Source: Flavobacterium lindanitolerans
GTDB lineage: Bacteria; Bacteroidota; Bacteroidia; Flavobacteriales; Flavobacteriaceae
NCBI RefSeq assembly: GCF_002846575.1
Contig: NZ_PJND01000007.1
Location: forward strand, 992,001-1,056,000
Reading direction: 5' to 3'
DNA: 64,000 nt
In this document: piece by piece, positions 26,005 through 34,804 of the stretch
Layout of the letters: the number at the start of each line of letters is the position of its first letter
Position numbering within the stretch: the first letter of the stretch is position 1
Position numbers and translations under genes: made by a program
The notes under the pieces: generated by a model
Told to the model about the DNA's origin: nothing
The model's database searches: none
Seen by the model: only the letters and a program-made list of their open reading frames with translations

Positions 26005-26898
26005 ATGCGAAATATTACCGATACAGTTGAAGGCATAAAAGAATTAGATATCAGCTTGTATCTTGAAGAGCATTTGCAGTTTTATAAATTTTCAATGATG
26101 GAAATAACCACAGAAAACGGCAATGTTTTAAAAAGTGAAGTTAATAAAACAATACACTCAACAATATTAAAAAAAGATTTTGAAACCTATCTAATCCAAT
26201 TGGAAGTCTTTGATATCGAGTATAAAAACAGAACCGTTTCACTGACTGAGAAAGATTTTTTAGGACGTATTGCTGAGGTAAATGATGATATAATTCTAGA
26301 AACAGACGAGCATTTAAATATCAATAAATTAGTAAACCAGCATCAGATTCAAAAAAGGCTGGAAGAAAAAATAGAAAGATTAGCCAAAAGTAATGTTGGG
26401 CCTAAAGTAGAAGAAATGTTTCAATATCTCAGGGAGTTTTACAGCAACGATAGAAGGATTCTTTTAGATATAAAAAACTACAGACAGCATGGTCTGCTTC
26501 TGAATCCGTTTTATGACAGATATACGCCTTTATCGGTGAAAAAAAGAAGTGTAAGGTATTTGAATTTTGTTGAAAATGCGGTCGTTAATATTGGGGAAGA
26601 AGCCCGGGTAAAAAAAATAAAATTAAAAGAACGGGAACTCGAAGTTGGAGTAAAGGGAAAAATGATTGCGCCATTCTACAACGACATGATTTTTAAGTCA
26701 ATAAAAAAGAAAGAAATTTCATTTGATTCTGAAAAAGACAAACCCAGCCTTGACAAATATGAAGGCAGTTTTATTTTTAATATGAATACCGGAACGGTTA
26801 AAAAAGCGAGTATCGAGATTGAGTTTTCACTCGGTAACAATTATAGGAAAACAATAAGCTATCAATTAAATGAATTAAACGATGCCGATAACAATTGA
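26005..26898 (+). CDS. Unknown soluble protein, candidate effector adaptor (family A)
   Basis: 297 residues, cytoplasmic by sequence, highly charged, with a helical middle (residues 105-160: QKRLEEKIERLAKSN). Second copy of the family seen at 16610-17359, sharing the N-D-x-R-x-L-x-x-x-x-x-Y-x-x-x-G-L-x-x-x-x-F-x-x-Y block (around residue 150) and the K-Y-E-G...I-E-I-E end. It overlaps the next effector gene by 17 bases, so the two are made together. Serving as chaperone or adaptor for that effector is the simplest reading; no domain supports it directly. Confidence 0.6.
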   Translation: MRNITDTVEGIKELDISLYLEEHLQFYKFSMMEITTENGNVLKSEVNKTIHSTILKKDFETYLIQLEVFDIEYKNRTVSLTEKDFLGRIAEVNDDIILETDEHLNINKLVNQHQIQKRLEEKIERLAKSNVGPKVEEMFQYLREFYSNDRRILLDIKNYRQHGLLLNPFYDRYTPLSVKKRSVRYLNFVENAVVNIGEEARVKKIKLKERELEVGVKGKMIAPFYNDMIFKSIKKKEISFDSEKDKPSLDKYEGSFIFNMNTGTVKKASIEIEFSLGNNYRKTISYQLNELNDADNN

Positions 26899-28423
26899 TG
26901 ATACAGGACAAACAGTAACGCTGAATCCGCCGTATTCGCCAGTTACGCCAGACGATAGCCTGCAAAAGATAACCCGTGTTTATTTTGCAAAAAAGACTGT
27001 TACGAGAGAAGGAGCAAATGTGGCATTTACGCGAATAGATTCCCTCCATGCACAGCAGGAAGGCGGACAAAACCTGCCATATGATTCTGTTTTGGGTAAG
27101 ACTGTTTATCTGGTTATCGAAACCGAAAATATGGCAACCTTGTCTATAGATGCTGTGATTCGTCCGGCAGACAATACATTGACAGGAAATACAGAAACAC
27201 TGAATCTGATGTGGTTCAATCCGGCAACCCAGAATTTTGAGGTAAGAAGGAAAATGACTGCTGTTGTTGGCAATTTTGATGCCCTGAACAATAAGGGAAC
27301 AACCGAAAATCCATCCGGTTCACACGACCATTATACCAATCTGGCAGACCATGAAAACAAAGCCATTATAAAACTGCAGCTAAGGCCATCCTTACGAACC
27401 GATTTCAACACCTGGGCAGCCAATATAGCGGCTGCTGCTACACATACGGCTAATCTGGAAGTAGTCGTGGAAAGAACAGACAATGAGGCTTGCGCTTACG
27501 GTCCTGACAGTACAGAAGAAGTTAAAGAAGCGGGTATTTTCCTCAATAGTGATGCTCAGGGAAGATTTCGGGTTGGCAACAGGAATTTTTATGAAATCTA
27601 CGCCAGAGTTTTATCTGGAAGAACCAACAACAGAAATACCTACACAGATGGCACCTATAATTTCCTTCCTATGAACGGCACGGTCAGGAGGAAAATCAGC
27701 AAGCTTGAAAATCCAAGTTCGACACAGGTTACCTATTACCATTACGATATTTATGGCAATGAAGTATTTATTGCTACCTGTGACAAAACATCAGTCATGG
27801 GCAGGAATAACGGACAGCAACTTGGAGCAGTGCCGCCTGGGGCGCTTCGTACAGAAAATGCTCCTGCCGGAGGTGCGGCCCAAACCAACCATATTTTTGC
27901 AAATGCTATCGTCACAACCGGAACGCACAGAAACGACAGAAATGCCAGAGCCTTTCCGGGCGCACTCAGGATTGTCCGCTATACGGCTTCCGGAACCAAT
28001 GTGCCTTTGGTCAGAATGCCGGATACGCTTAATGTTACTGTAAACGGTAGGGTTATTGCCTATGGATTTTCCAATACGCAAAGACGATTCTGTAATCCGG
28101 ATTGTTTCGCAGCTTTTGTAGGTGTTTTATCGCAATACGGATTAGCAGGTGTAAATTCAACAGGGATGTGTTTTGGCGATGCAACCAGCTATCCTAGTTT
28201 GGCACACCCCAATGGAGATAGCGTAGACACGAGCTATCTGGCCAACCGACAAAACGAACAGGATTTATTAAATGCTTTCGTAGACTGGAATTTTGCCCAG
28301 GTAATTGCCGGAACAACACAGCAGGCCTGGCTACGAAATGCGCACAGATATGCGGGAGACCACAATGACCATTTGCATTCCGGAGATTTTGACAGTAACT
28401 CGATTCATAACATCTACCAATGA
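26882..28423 (+). CDS. T6SS effector with YFAK-type domain and C-terminal LAS-type zinc peptidase signature
   Basis: 513 residues, no signal peptide. Residues 30-205 hold the shared YFAK domain (ITRVYFAKK, LGKTVYLVIET, KAIIKLQLRP, ANLEVVVERT). A middle domain follows (about 220-330). The C-terminal 130 residues carry a candidate zinc site: His442 and Asp449 in AHPNGDSVDTSYL (H-x6-D) and His497-Leu-His499 in DHNDHLH (HxH). That order is the LAS signature shared by MepA, VanX and M15 D,D-peptidases, which cleave peptidoglycan cross-links. The assignment depends on motif spacing alone. Confidence 0.72.
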   Translation: MPITIDDTGQTVTLNPPYSPVTPDDSLQKITRVYFAKKTVTREGANVAFTRIDSLHAQQEGGQNLPYDSVLGKTVYLVIETENMATLSIDAVIRPADNTLTGNTETLNLMWFNPATQNFEVRRKMTAVVGNFDALNNKGTTENPSGSHDHYTNLADHENKAIIKLQLRPSLRTDFNTWAANIAAAATHTANLEVVVERTDNEACAYGPDSTEEVKEAGIFLNSDAQGRFRVGNRNFYEIYARVLSGRTNNRNTYTDGTYNFLPMNGTVRRKISKLENPSSTQVTYYHYDIYGNEVFIATCDKTSVMGRNNGQQLGAVPPGALRTENAPAGGAAQTNHIFANAIVTTGTHRNDRNARAFPGALRIVRYTASGTNVPLVRMPDTLNVTVNGRVIAYGFSNTQRRFCNPDCFAAFVGVLSQYGLAGVNSTGMCFGDATSYPSLAHPNGDSVDTSYLANRQNEQDLLNAFVDWNFAQVIAGTTQQAWLRNAHRYAGDHNDHLHSGDFDSNSIHNIYQ

Positions 28424-29076
28424 GAAAAATAGTTCCCATACTCGTTTTTATAGCCACTCTTTCCTGTAGTAAAAGTATCAGTCAGGTCAGTACTGTCAAA
28501 AAAATAAGTGAATCTGCTAAAGTAAATCTGCCTTATGGAGACAAAGATGTACTTCATGAATTCCCTGCCGATTGGTCAAGAGGTGATGCCTTACAGGATT
28601 CTTTATATAATAAGATGAGCTTTTTTTTATTTCAGGATAAGGACAATCCCGCCAGAAGCACAATTGCAATAAATTATACTGAAGCAAAAACTTTTATAGC
28701 TAAAGACTTCATTCCCTCAAATGAAATAAAAAACGGGAAGTCAAAAATAGAAATCAAAAGCGCTCAGGTTTTTGATGGCAAAAACTTCAAAATAGTTTCC
28801 GTACTCTATGAAGGTAAAATAGACTGTAAGACCTGCGAATATCCCGAAAGTCAAACCCAGAATGTATTATTGAGCATTAAAGACGGAAAAGTGATTGACA
28901 AATTACCTGTGTCCTACCTTAACGGAAGCGATTTAGGGCAGTCAGCAAGATATTTTTATATTGATTCTGACAGGATAATCCATCTCAAAGATTTTAAGTC
29001 GGATGAAGAAGGTGTTACTTTTGCCGAATACCTCAAATATAAAATCACGCCTGACGGCAAATTTGCCAAACTATAA
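28420..29076 (+). CDS. Lipoprotein, candidate immunity to the LAS-type peptidase effector
   Basis: 218 residues, lipoprotein signal with lipobox ATLSC (Cys16). Mature part polar with one C-x-x-C (CKTC) and no known domain. Start overlaps the effector stop by 4 bases (ATGA). It is the last gene of the T6SS region, followed at once by a strong terminator, which supports reading the island as one transcriptional unit. Confidence 0.62.
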   Translation: MRKIVPILVFIATLSCSKSISQVSTVKKISESAKVNLPYGDKDVLHEFPADWSRGDALQDSLYNKMSFFLFQDKDNPARSTIAINYTEAKTFIAKDFIPSNEIKNGKSKIEIKSAQVFDGKNFKIVSVLYEGKIDCKTCEYPESQTQNVLLSIKDGKVIDKLPVSYLNGSDLGQSARYFYIDSDRIIHLKDFKSDEEGVTFAEYLKYKITPDGKFAKL

Positions 29077-29081
29077 TAACT

Positions 29082-29111
29082 AAAAAACCCCGCTTTAGGC
29101 GAGGTTTTTTT
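29082..29111 (+). terminator. Intrinsic terminator closing the T6SS island
   Basis: A G/C-rich stem (CCCCGC at 29088-29093 pairing, with one bulge, with GGCGAGG at 29098-29104) is flanked by an A-run before and a T7 run after. It would terminate rightward transcription after the last immunity gene. Confidence 0.85.
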
Positions 29112-29216
29112 ATGTTAAATCTAAATTCAGAATATTAAGTAAGATAAAAGATAATAGACGATAGATAAAAGATGATTTCGTTATTCCAAAATCTTAAATC
29201 AGAAATCTAAAATAGA
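29112..29216. repeat. Low-complexity intergenic repeats downstream of the T6SS island
   Basis: About 100 AT-rich bases between the terminator and the ahcY stop. They contain two copies of a GATAAAAGAT-type word (29141-29174) and several AAATCTAAA/AAATCAGAAA words. The style is that of degenerate intergenic repeats scattered in Flavobacterium chromosomes. No gene seen. Confidence 0.5.
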
Positions 29217-30533
29217 TTAATATCTGTAATATTCAGGCTTAAACGGACCTTGAACTTCTACTCCAATGTAAGCAGCTTGTTCTTCGTTTAAAGTTTCCAA
29301 CTCAACACCTAGTTTTGCCAGGTGAAGGGCAGCTACTTTTTCATCCAGGTGCTTAGGAAGCATGTATACTTCATTTTTGTAGGCAGCACTGTTTTTCCAT
29401 AACTCAATTTGAGCCAAAGTCTGGTTTGTGAAAGAGTTACTCATTACAAAACTTGGGTGACCTGTAGCACATCCTAAGTTTACAAGACGTCCTTCAGCCA
29501 GGATGATAATATCTTTTCCGTTGATAGTATATTTATCTACCTGTGGCTTAATTTCGATTTTTGAAGCACCGTGGTTTTTGTTTAACCAGGCCATATCGAT
29601 TTCGTTATCAAAGTGACCAATGTTACAAACAACAGTCTTGTCTTTCATTTTTTCGAAATGCTTACCTACCACGATATCTTTGTTTCCTGTTGTAGTGATG
29701 ATAATATCAGCATTAGCAATAACAGTATCCAGTTTTTTAACTTCATATCCGTCCATAGCAGCCTGTAAAGCACAGATTGGGTCAATTTCAGTAACAGTTA
29801 CAATAGAACCTGCACCTCTGAAAGAAGCAGCAGTTCCTTTACCAACGTCACCATAACCACAAACTACAACTCTTTTTCCGGCCAACATCAAATCAGTTGC
29901 ACGACGAATTGCGTCAACAGCAGATTCTTTACAACCGTATTTGTTATCAAATTTAGATTTAGTAACAGAATCGTTTACGTTAATTGCAGGCATTGGCAAT
30001 GTACCGTTTTTCATTCTTTCGTAAAGTCTGTGAACTCCTGTTGTAGTTTCTTCAGAAAGACCTTTGATTCCGGCAACCAATTCAGGGTAACGGTCAATAA
30101 CCATATTAGTCAGGTCACCACCATCATCCAAAATCATGTTCAATGGTTTTCTGTCTTCACCAAAGAATAAAGTTTGCTCAATACACCAGTCAAACTCTTC
30201 TTCGTTTAGTCCTTTCCAGGCATAAACCTGAATTCCTGCAGCAGCAATTGCAGCAGCGGCCTGGTCTTGCGTAGAGAAGATGTTACATGATGACCAGGTT
30301 ACTTCAGCTCCAAGAGCAACCAATGTTTCAATCAACACCGCAGTCTGGATTGTCATGTGAAGACAACCTGCAATTCTGGCACCTTTTAAAGGCTGTTCGT
30401 CCTTATATTCTCTGCGAAGCGCCATCAATCCTGGCATTTCAGCTTCTGCTAATTCAATTTCTTTTCTTCCCCAAGCTGCAAGAGAAATATCTTTCACTTT
30501 GTAAGCCACAAAAGGTAATGTCGTTGTACTCAT
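29217..30533 (-). CDS. ahcY: Adenosylhomocysteinase
   Basis: 438 residues, full length for the shorter bacterial form. It hydrolyses S-adenosylhomocysteine to adenosine and homocysteine with bound NAD, keeping the methylation cycle running in the cytoplasm. Diagnostic segments: the substrate region [20 protein letters not shown], the NAD-binding [13 protein letters not shown], the TDLM and CNIGHFDNE motifs, and the C-terminal K-P-E-Y-Y-R-Y ending that contributes to the neighbouring subunit's cofactor site. Leftward, monocistronic. A candidate -7 element (TAAATTTG on the minus strand) lies at 30568-30575. Confidence 0.98.
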   Translation of the reverse strand: MSTTTLPFVAYKVKDISLAAWGRKEIELAEAEMPGLMALRREYKDEQPLKGARIAGCLHMTIQTAVLIETLVALGAEVTWSSCNIFSTQDQAAAAIAAAGIQVYAWKGLNEEEFDWCIEQTLFFGEDRKPLNMILDDGGDLTNMVIDRYPELVAGIKGLSEETTTGVHRLYERMKNGTLPMPAINVNDSVTKSKFDNKYGCKESAVDAIRRATDLMLAGKRVVVCGYGDVGKGTAASFRGAGSIVTVTEIDPICALQAAMDGYEVKKLDTVIANADIIITTTGNKDIVVGKHFEKMKDKTVVCNIGHFDNEIDMAWLNKNHGASKIEIKPQVDKYTINGKDIIILAEGRLVNLGCATGHPSFVMSNSFTNQTLAQIELWKNSAAYKNEVYMLPKHLDEKVAALHLAKLGVELETLNEEQAAYIGVEVQGPFKPEYYRY

Positions 30534-30723
30534 CTATTTGTATATATTTGTATTATCAAATTTTTTGCAAATTTACGGAATTACTTTTTATTAAAATAAT
30601 CGGAAAAAATTATTTAAGGTTTGTTTAATAAGAGGTAATTGTTTGATTATTAAAGCCTGCCACGAATTTTGCTTCTGAGGTTCTCATATAAAACCGCAAG
30701 GTTGATTTATTTTATAATTAGAA

Positions 30724-31368
30724 ATGCCCTTATATAAAGTCATACATTTTAGTCCGTCCATAAAAGTCCTGATTTGGAAAATCACGGAACCTTTTGACGA
30801 GCTTTTTTCTCAAGTCCTATTGAAAGAAAAAACGCTTGGCAGACTGCAATCCATGAAATCAGAAGTACACCAAAGGGCTTTCCTGAGCGTCAGGAAATTG
30901 CTTCAGGAGGCAGGACATAATGACTTACAACTTCATTATGACGAATTTGGCAAGCCACATCTCGAAAATGAAACCCATATTTCTATTACCCATTCGTTTG
31001 ATTTTTCTGCAATTATCCTAAGTGATGAAAATGTGGGGATAGATATTGAGCTTCGCCGCGAAAAAGTAATGCTTATCGCAGAAAAATTTGTTGACGAAAG
31101 CGAATTCAGATTTCTGGATAAAGAAAAAAAAGACGATTATGTTTCCAGATTAACCGTAATCTGGGGCGTAAAGGAAGCCATTTTTAAAATCCGTAATGAA
31201 AAAGGAATCAGCTTCAAAGACCATATTTTTGTGGCACCTTTTGAAATGACAGAAAAAAAAGCAAAAGCACTTCTGACTTTTGGAAACCTAAATATAGAAT
31301 TTGATATCTGTTTTGAAGAAATCGAAAATTATACGCTTGTATATGCCTTTCAAAAAGGAAATCAGTAA
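30724..31368 (+). CDS. 4'-phosphopantetheinyl transferase superfamily protein
   Basis: 214 residues. It transfers the phosphopantetheine arm of CoA to a serine of carrier proteins. The Sfp-type signature is present: ISITHSFDFSAIILSDENVGIDIELRR (the G-I-D-I-E magnesium-binding motif, about residues 108-118), then WGVKEAIFK (W-x-x-K-E-A) near residue 155. It is the first gene of a compact rightward cluster, with 5 bases to the next gene. Substrate (fatty-acid or secondary-metabolite carrier protein) is not shown. Confidence 0.88.
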   Translation: MPLYKVIHFSPSIKVLIWKITEPFDELFSQVLLKEKTLGRLQSMKSEVHQRAFLSVRKLLQEAGHNDLQLHYDEFGKPHLENETHISITHSFDFSAIILSDENVGIDIELRREKVMLIAEKFVDESEFRFLDKEKKDDYVSRLTVIWGVKEAIFKIRNEKGISFKDHIFVAPFEMTEKKAKALLTFGNLNIEFDICFEEIENYTLVYAFQKGNQ

Positions 31369-31373
31369 GCCCA

Positions 31374-32111
31374 ATGCAAAACATCTATAACGAAATACTA
31401 AAGTCCAAAAAAGAGAAAAAAAAGCTTCTGGCCATTCTTCTCGATCCCGATAAGATTTCTAAGGATTCATTACAAAACATCATTCCTAAGATAAATCAGT
31501 CCCCGGCTACGCATATTTTTATTGGTGGAAGCCTGGTGCTTACCAATACTATTGATGGAATCATCCGGGAATTAAAACAGAAAACGGCACTTCCTGTTTT
31601 GCTTTTTCCGGGCAACCCGTCGCAAATCTCCATTGAAGCCCATGGCATTTTATTCCTTACTTTGCTGTCGGGCAGAAATCCGGATTTTTTAATTGAACAT
31701 CAGGTCAAGGCAGCACCAATTTTAAAAAAAACCAATCTGGAAATTATTTCTACAGGTTATATATTGATTGATGGTGGCAACCAGACTGCGGTAGCTTCAG
31801 TGAGTAAGACAATACCATTGCCTAGGCACAATTCAGATATTGCAGTAGCTACAGCATTGGCGGGCGAATTTTTAGGAAACAAGTTGGTTTATCTGGAAGC
31901 AGGAAGCGGCGCAAAACTTTCAGTTCCTTTAGAAACAATTTCTCTGGTTTCAAAAAACATAGAAATACCATTAATTGTAGGTGGAGGCATAAAAGACATC
32001 CAGGGAATTGAAGATGCCTATGCCGCCGGAGCAGATTTGGTAGTGATAGGGACTGCTTTTGAAAATGACTCCAATTTTTTTATAAATTCTAACCTGATGC
32101 TTCATGATTGA
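31374..32111 (+). CDS. Geranylgeranylglyceryl/heptaprenylglyceryl phosphate synthase
   Basis: 245 residues, TIM-barrel prenyltransferase of the GGGPS/PcrB family, which joins glycerol-1-phosphate to a polyprenyl diphosphate. Supporting segments: AILLDPDK near the start, FIGGSL, LFPGNPSQIS, YLEAGSGA, and the phosphate-binding end IVGGGIKDIQGIEDAYAAGADLVVIGTAFE. Bacteroidota enzymes of this group are known, although ether lipids in them are little studied. It overlaps the next gene by 8 bases. Confidence 0.92.
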   Translation: MQNIYNEILKSKKEKKKLLAILLDPDKISKDSLQNIIPKINQSPATHIFIGGSLVLTNTIDGIIRELKQKTALPVLLFPGNPSQISIEAHGILFLTLLSGRNPDFLIEHQVKAAPILKKTNLEIISTGYILIDGGNQTAVASVSKTIPLPRHNSDIAVATALAGEFLGNKLVYLEAGSGAKLSVPLETISLVSKNIEIPLIVGGGIKDIQGIEDAYAAGADLVVIGTAFENDSNFFINSNLMLHD

Positions 32112-32733
32112 TTTTTTCCTCAATGCCTATAAAAATACGCCGGTTATTGATATTATCCTGGAAGCTATAGTTTTTATTACCGGAATCCTAAGTGTTTATT
32201 TTGCCAAAAAAGAAAATATATGGGTCTATCCTACGGGTATTATTGCGACAGTAATCACGGTATATCTGCTTTATAAAGCAGGCTATTTTGCCGATATGAC
32301 GCTTAATATTTATTTCTCCGTTATGAGTATATATGGTTGGATTAACTGGTCAAGGAAGAAAGAAGATGACTATGTTGTCAAGATTTCAAGGACAAATACA
32401 AAGCAGAAAATTATTGGGATGTTGTTATTTTTTCTTACTATTGTTGTAACATATTTGGTATATCACCTGTTCGGTAAGGAAATCAAACCAGAGAATTATA
32501 TCGACATATTTACGTCAGGATTGTTTTTTACGGGAATGTGGTATATGGCAATGAAAAAGATTGAAAATTGGACACTATGGATTATTGCAGATTTCATAGC
32601 GGTTCCGTTGTATGCCTATAGAGGATTGGGGATGTTGTCATTGCAATATGTAATTTTTACAATTTTGGCTATTTTAGCTTACATAGAATGGAGGAAAATC
32701 TTAAACAGCAGCCCACAGATAAAATCAGAATAG
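32104..32733 (+). CDS. pnuC: PnuC-family vitamin transporter (nicotinamide riboside or thiamine)
   Basis: 209 residues, about seven membrane helices, with the PnuC-type segment SVMSIYGWINWSRKK (W-x-x-W-like) around residues 75-90. PnuC proteins move nicotinamide riboside by facilitated diffusion with metabolic trapping; the related PnuT moves thiamine. The downstream NadR-like kinase favours nicotinamide riboside. The TPP riboswitch two genes further on keeps thiamine possible, since in other Bacteroidota a PnuT gene is linked to such a riboswitch and receptor. The substrate cannot be settled from sequence alone. Confidence 0.85.
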   Translation: MIDFFLNAYKNTPVIDIILEAIVFITGILSVYFAKKENIWVYPTGIIATVITVYLLYKAGYFADMTLNIYFSVMSIYGWINWSRKKEDDYVVKISRTNTKQKIIGMLLFFLTIVVTYLVYHLFGKEIKPENYIDIFTSGLFFTGMWYMAMKKIENWTLWIIADFIAVPLYAYRGLGMLSLQYVIFTILAILAYIEWRKILNSSPQIKSE

Positions 32734-34802
32734 CATTGTATGGACCGGAATCTACCGGAAAAACTACATTAGCAAAACAATTGGCAGAACATTTTGAGTC
32801 GGTATGGATTCCCGAATTTGCCCGTGCCTATTTACAGGAAAAATGGAATCGTTCCAAAGAAATTTGCCAACCGGAAGATTTGCTTCCTATTGCAATCGGG
32901 CAAATGCAACTCGAAAATAAAGCCCTGTCTGAAACCGGTAAATATCTTTTTGCCGATACGAATCTGATGTGTACCAAAGTCTTTTCGGAAATCTATTACA
33001 GTTTCTGTGATTCTGCTTTGGATAAGGCTGCCCGAAAGCACAAATACGACCTTTTTTTCTTAACAGACATTGACGTTCCTTTTGAAAAGGACGATTTGCG
33101 GGATAAGCCTGATGAAAGAGAAATGCTTATCCGGAAATTTGAAGAAGCCCTGATTGAAAATAAAAAACCCTATATACTGCTTTCCGGGAATAAAGAAGAA
33201 AGATTGCAAAAGGCAATTGCTATTCTGGAAGATTTGGAAAAATCAAAAGCATTGGGATTTGATTCTTACGATTTTGTGCAGATATACAATCAGGGAATAA
33301 AAATTGATACCGTAGCGAATTATCTTAAAGTATTTAATACGGGCATTCCAAAAGCAGTTTTAGAAAGGCCGGCTTCATTAACAGATGGAATTATGCCACT
33401 TTCTGAAGAAGAAGCGGTTTATTATGCCAATCTATTTGAATCTAAAAAAGGAAGGCTGAAAATTCAGAAGTTTGTACCTGCCTCAGGGGCGGCCAGCAGA
33501 ATGTTTAAATTCCTGAATGAATTTGTCAATGAATACAAATTGGGCGGTGAAACCATAAATGCCTATATCAACAGAAAACGTTGTGGGGCTATGCCGGTTT
33601 TCCTGATTGGTATAGAAAAATTTCCGTTCCATAAAACGGTTTTGGAATATACGCAGGTGAAATATCCCGAGTATAAACAATGGGACAAAGACATGCGTTT
33701 TTTCTATTTTGTAAAATCATTGCTCTCATCCAATCATTTTGATTTTGCCTCCAAACCTAAAGCAGTATTGCCTTTTCATCAATATGGCGATTATATTGCC
33801 ACGCCAATAGAAGAACATTTGAATGAAAGCGGTTCGTATGCGTTTTCGTCAGGCATTTCCGGTTTGCATTTTACAATTTCTGAAGAACATCAGGACTCCT
33901 TTGATAAAATTATAAATGACGTCAAGCCAAAGGTAGAAGCCAATACAAATGTGCAGATTCATGTGGATTATTCTTATCAGCATAAAACAACAGATACTCT
34001 AGCAGTCGACCTTCAAAACAATCCGTTCCGTCTGGATGATGGCAGTTTGTTTTTTAGGCCGGGTGGACATGGTGCCCTGATAGAAAATCTTAATCAACTG
34101 TTTGCGGATGTTATTTTTATAAAAAATATTGACAATGTAATCCAGAACCACATCCATATTATCAGTTTGTATAAAAAAGCATTGGCGGGTATCCTGCTGG
34201 AATTTCAGGACAGGATTTTTGCTTTTCTCAAGGTGCTGTCAACGGAAAATATCCAAAAAGAAACAATTGACGAAATCGTAGAATTTGTAAAGTCAAAACT
34301 TCAGATTGTTATCAATGCCGATTTCCAGAAATATACACGTGAAAATAAAGTGAGTCATCTTCAGGAAATCCTGAACAGGCCAATTCGTGTTTGCGGAATG
34401 GTCAAAAATGAAGGAGAACCTGGCGGCGGTCCGTTTTGGGTGAGAGATGCAAAAGGAAATGCTTCTTTGCAGATAGTAGAATCCTCACAAGTCGATATGC
34501 AAAATCCTGCGCAGGCTAAAATATTGTCAAGCGCAACACATTTTAATCCTGTCGACCTCATTTGTGGTACAAAAGATTACAGAGGTGAAAAATTTGATTT
34601 GAAAGAGTTTATTGATAATGAAAGCGGTTTTATTGTAGAAAAAAATAAAAACGGAAAACCAATCAAGGCCTATGAATTGCCGGGGCTTTGGAACGGAGCT
34701 ATGGCAAAATGGATTACCATTTTTGTAGAAGTGCCCCTCATTACTTTTAATCCGGTAAAAACAGTAAACGATTTACTAAAACCGGCACATCAGCCGCAAT
34801 AA
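32688..34802 (+). CDS. Fusion of a NadR-like ATP-binding kinase and a DUF4301 protein
   Basis: 704 residues in one uninterrupted frame. Residues 1-180 are a P-loop kinase like the ribosylnicotinamide kinase part of NadR (IALYGPESTGKTTLAKQL, EFARAYL, a D-T-N-L-x-x-x-K segment, LTDIDVPFEKDDLRD). Residues 190-704 form a DUF4301 protein beginning near DFVQIYNQGI and carrying FVPASGAASRMFK (a G-x-A-S-R-M nucleotidyltransferase-like loop), with a GGGPFWVRD segment near the end. From memory these are separate adjacent genes in related bacteria. It overlaps pnuC by 46 bases, which supports joint use in nucleoside salvage. The DUF4301 activity is unknown. Confidence 0.85.
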   Translation: MEENLKQQPTDKIRIALYGPESTGKTTLAKQLAEHFESVWIPEFARAYLQEKWNRSKEICQPEDLLPIAIGQMQLENKALSETGKYLFADTNLMCTKVFSEIYYSFCDSALDKAARKHKYDLFFLTDIDVPFEKDDLRDKPDEREMLIRKFEEALIENKKPYILLSGNKEERLQKAIAILEDLEKSKALGFDSYDFVQIYNQGIKIDTVANYLKVFNTGIPKAVLERPASLTDGIMPLSEEEAVYYANLFESKKGRLKIQKFVPASGAASRMFKFLNEFVNEYKLGGETINAYINRKRCGAMPVFLIGIEKFPFHKTVLEYTQVKYPEYKQWDKDMRFFYFVKSLLSSNHFDFASKPKAVLPFHQYGDYIATPIEEHLNESGSYAFSSGISGLHFTISEEHQDSFDKIINDVKPKVEANTNVQIHVDYSYQHKTTDTLAVDLQNNPFRLDDGSLFFRPGGHGALIENLNQLFADVIFIKNIDNVIQNHIHIISLYKKALAGILLEFQDRIFAFLKVLSTENIQKETIDEIVEFVKSKLQIVINADFQKYTRENKVSHLQEILNRPIRVCGMVKNEGEPGGGPFWVRDAKGNASLQIVESSQVDMQNPAQAKILSSATHFNPVDLICGTKDYRGEKFDLKEFIDNESGFIVEKNKNGKPIKAYELPGLWNGAMAKWITIFVEVPLITFNPVKTVNDLLKPAHQPQ

Positions 34803-34804
34803 TT

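Noticed and set aside
29112..29216. Possible CRISPR or tandem repeat array
   Set aside because: The repeat words are short, irregular and lack unique spacers of constant size.
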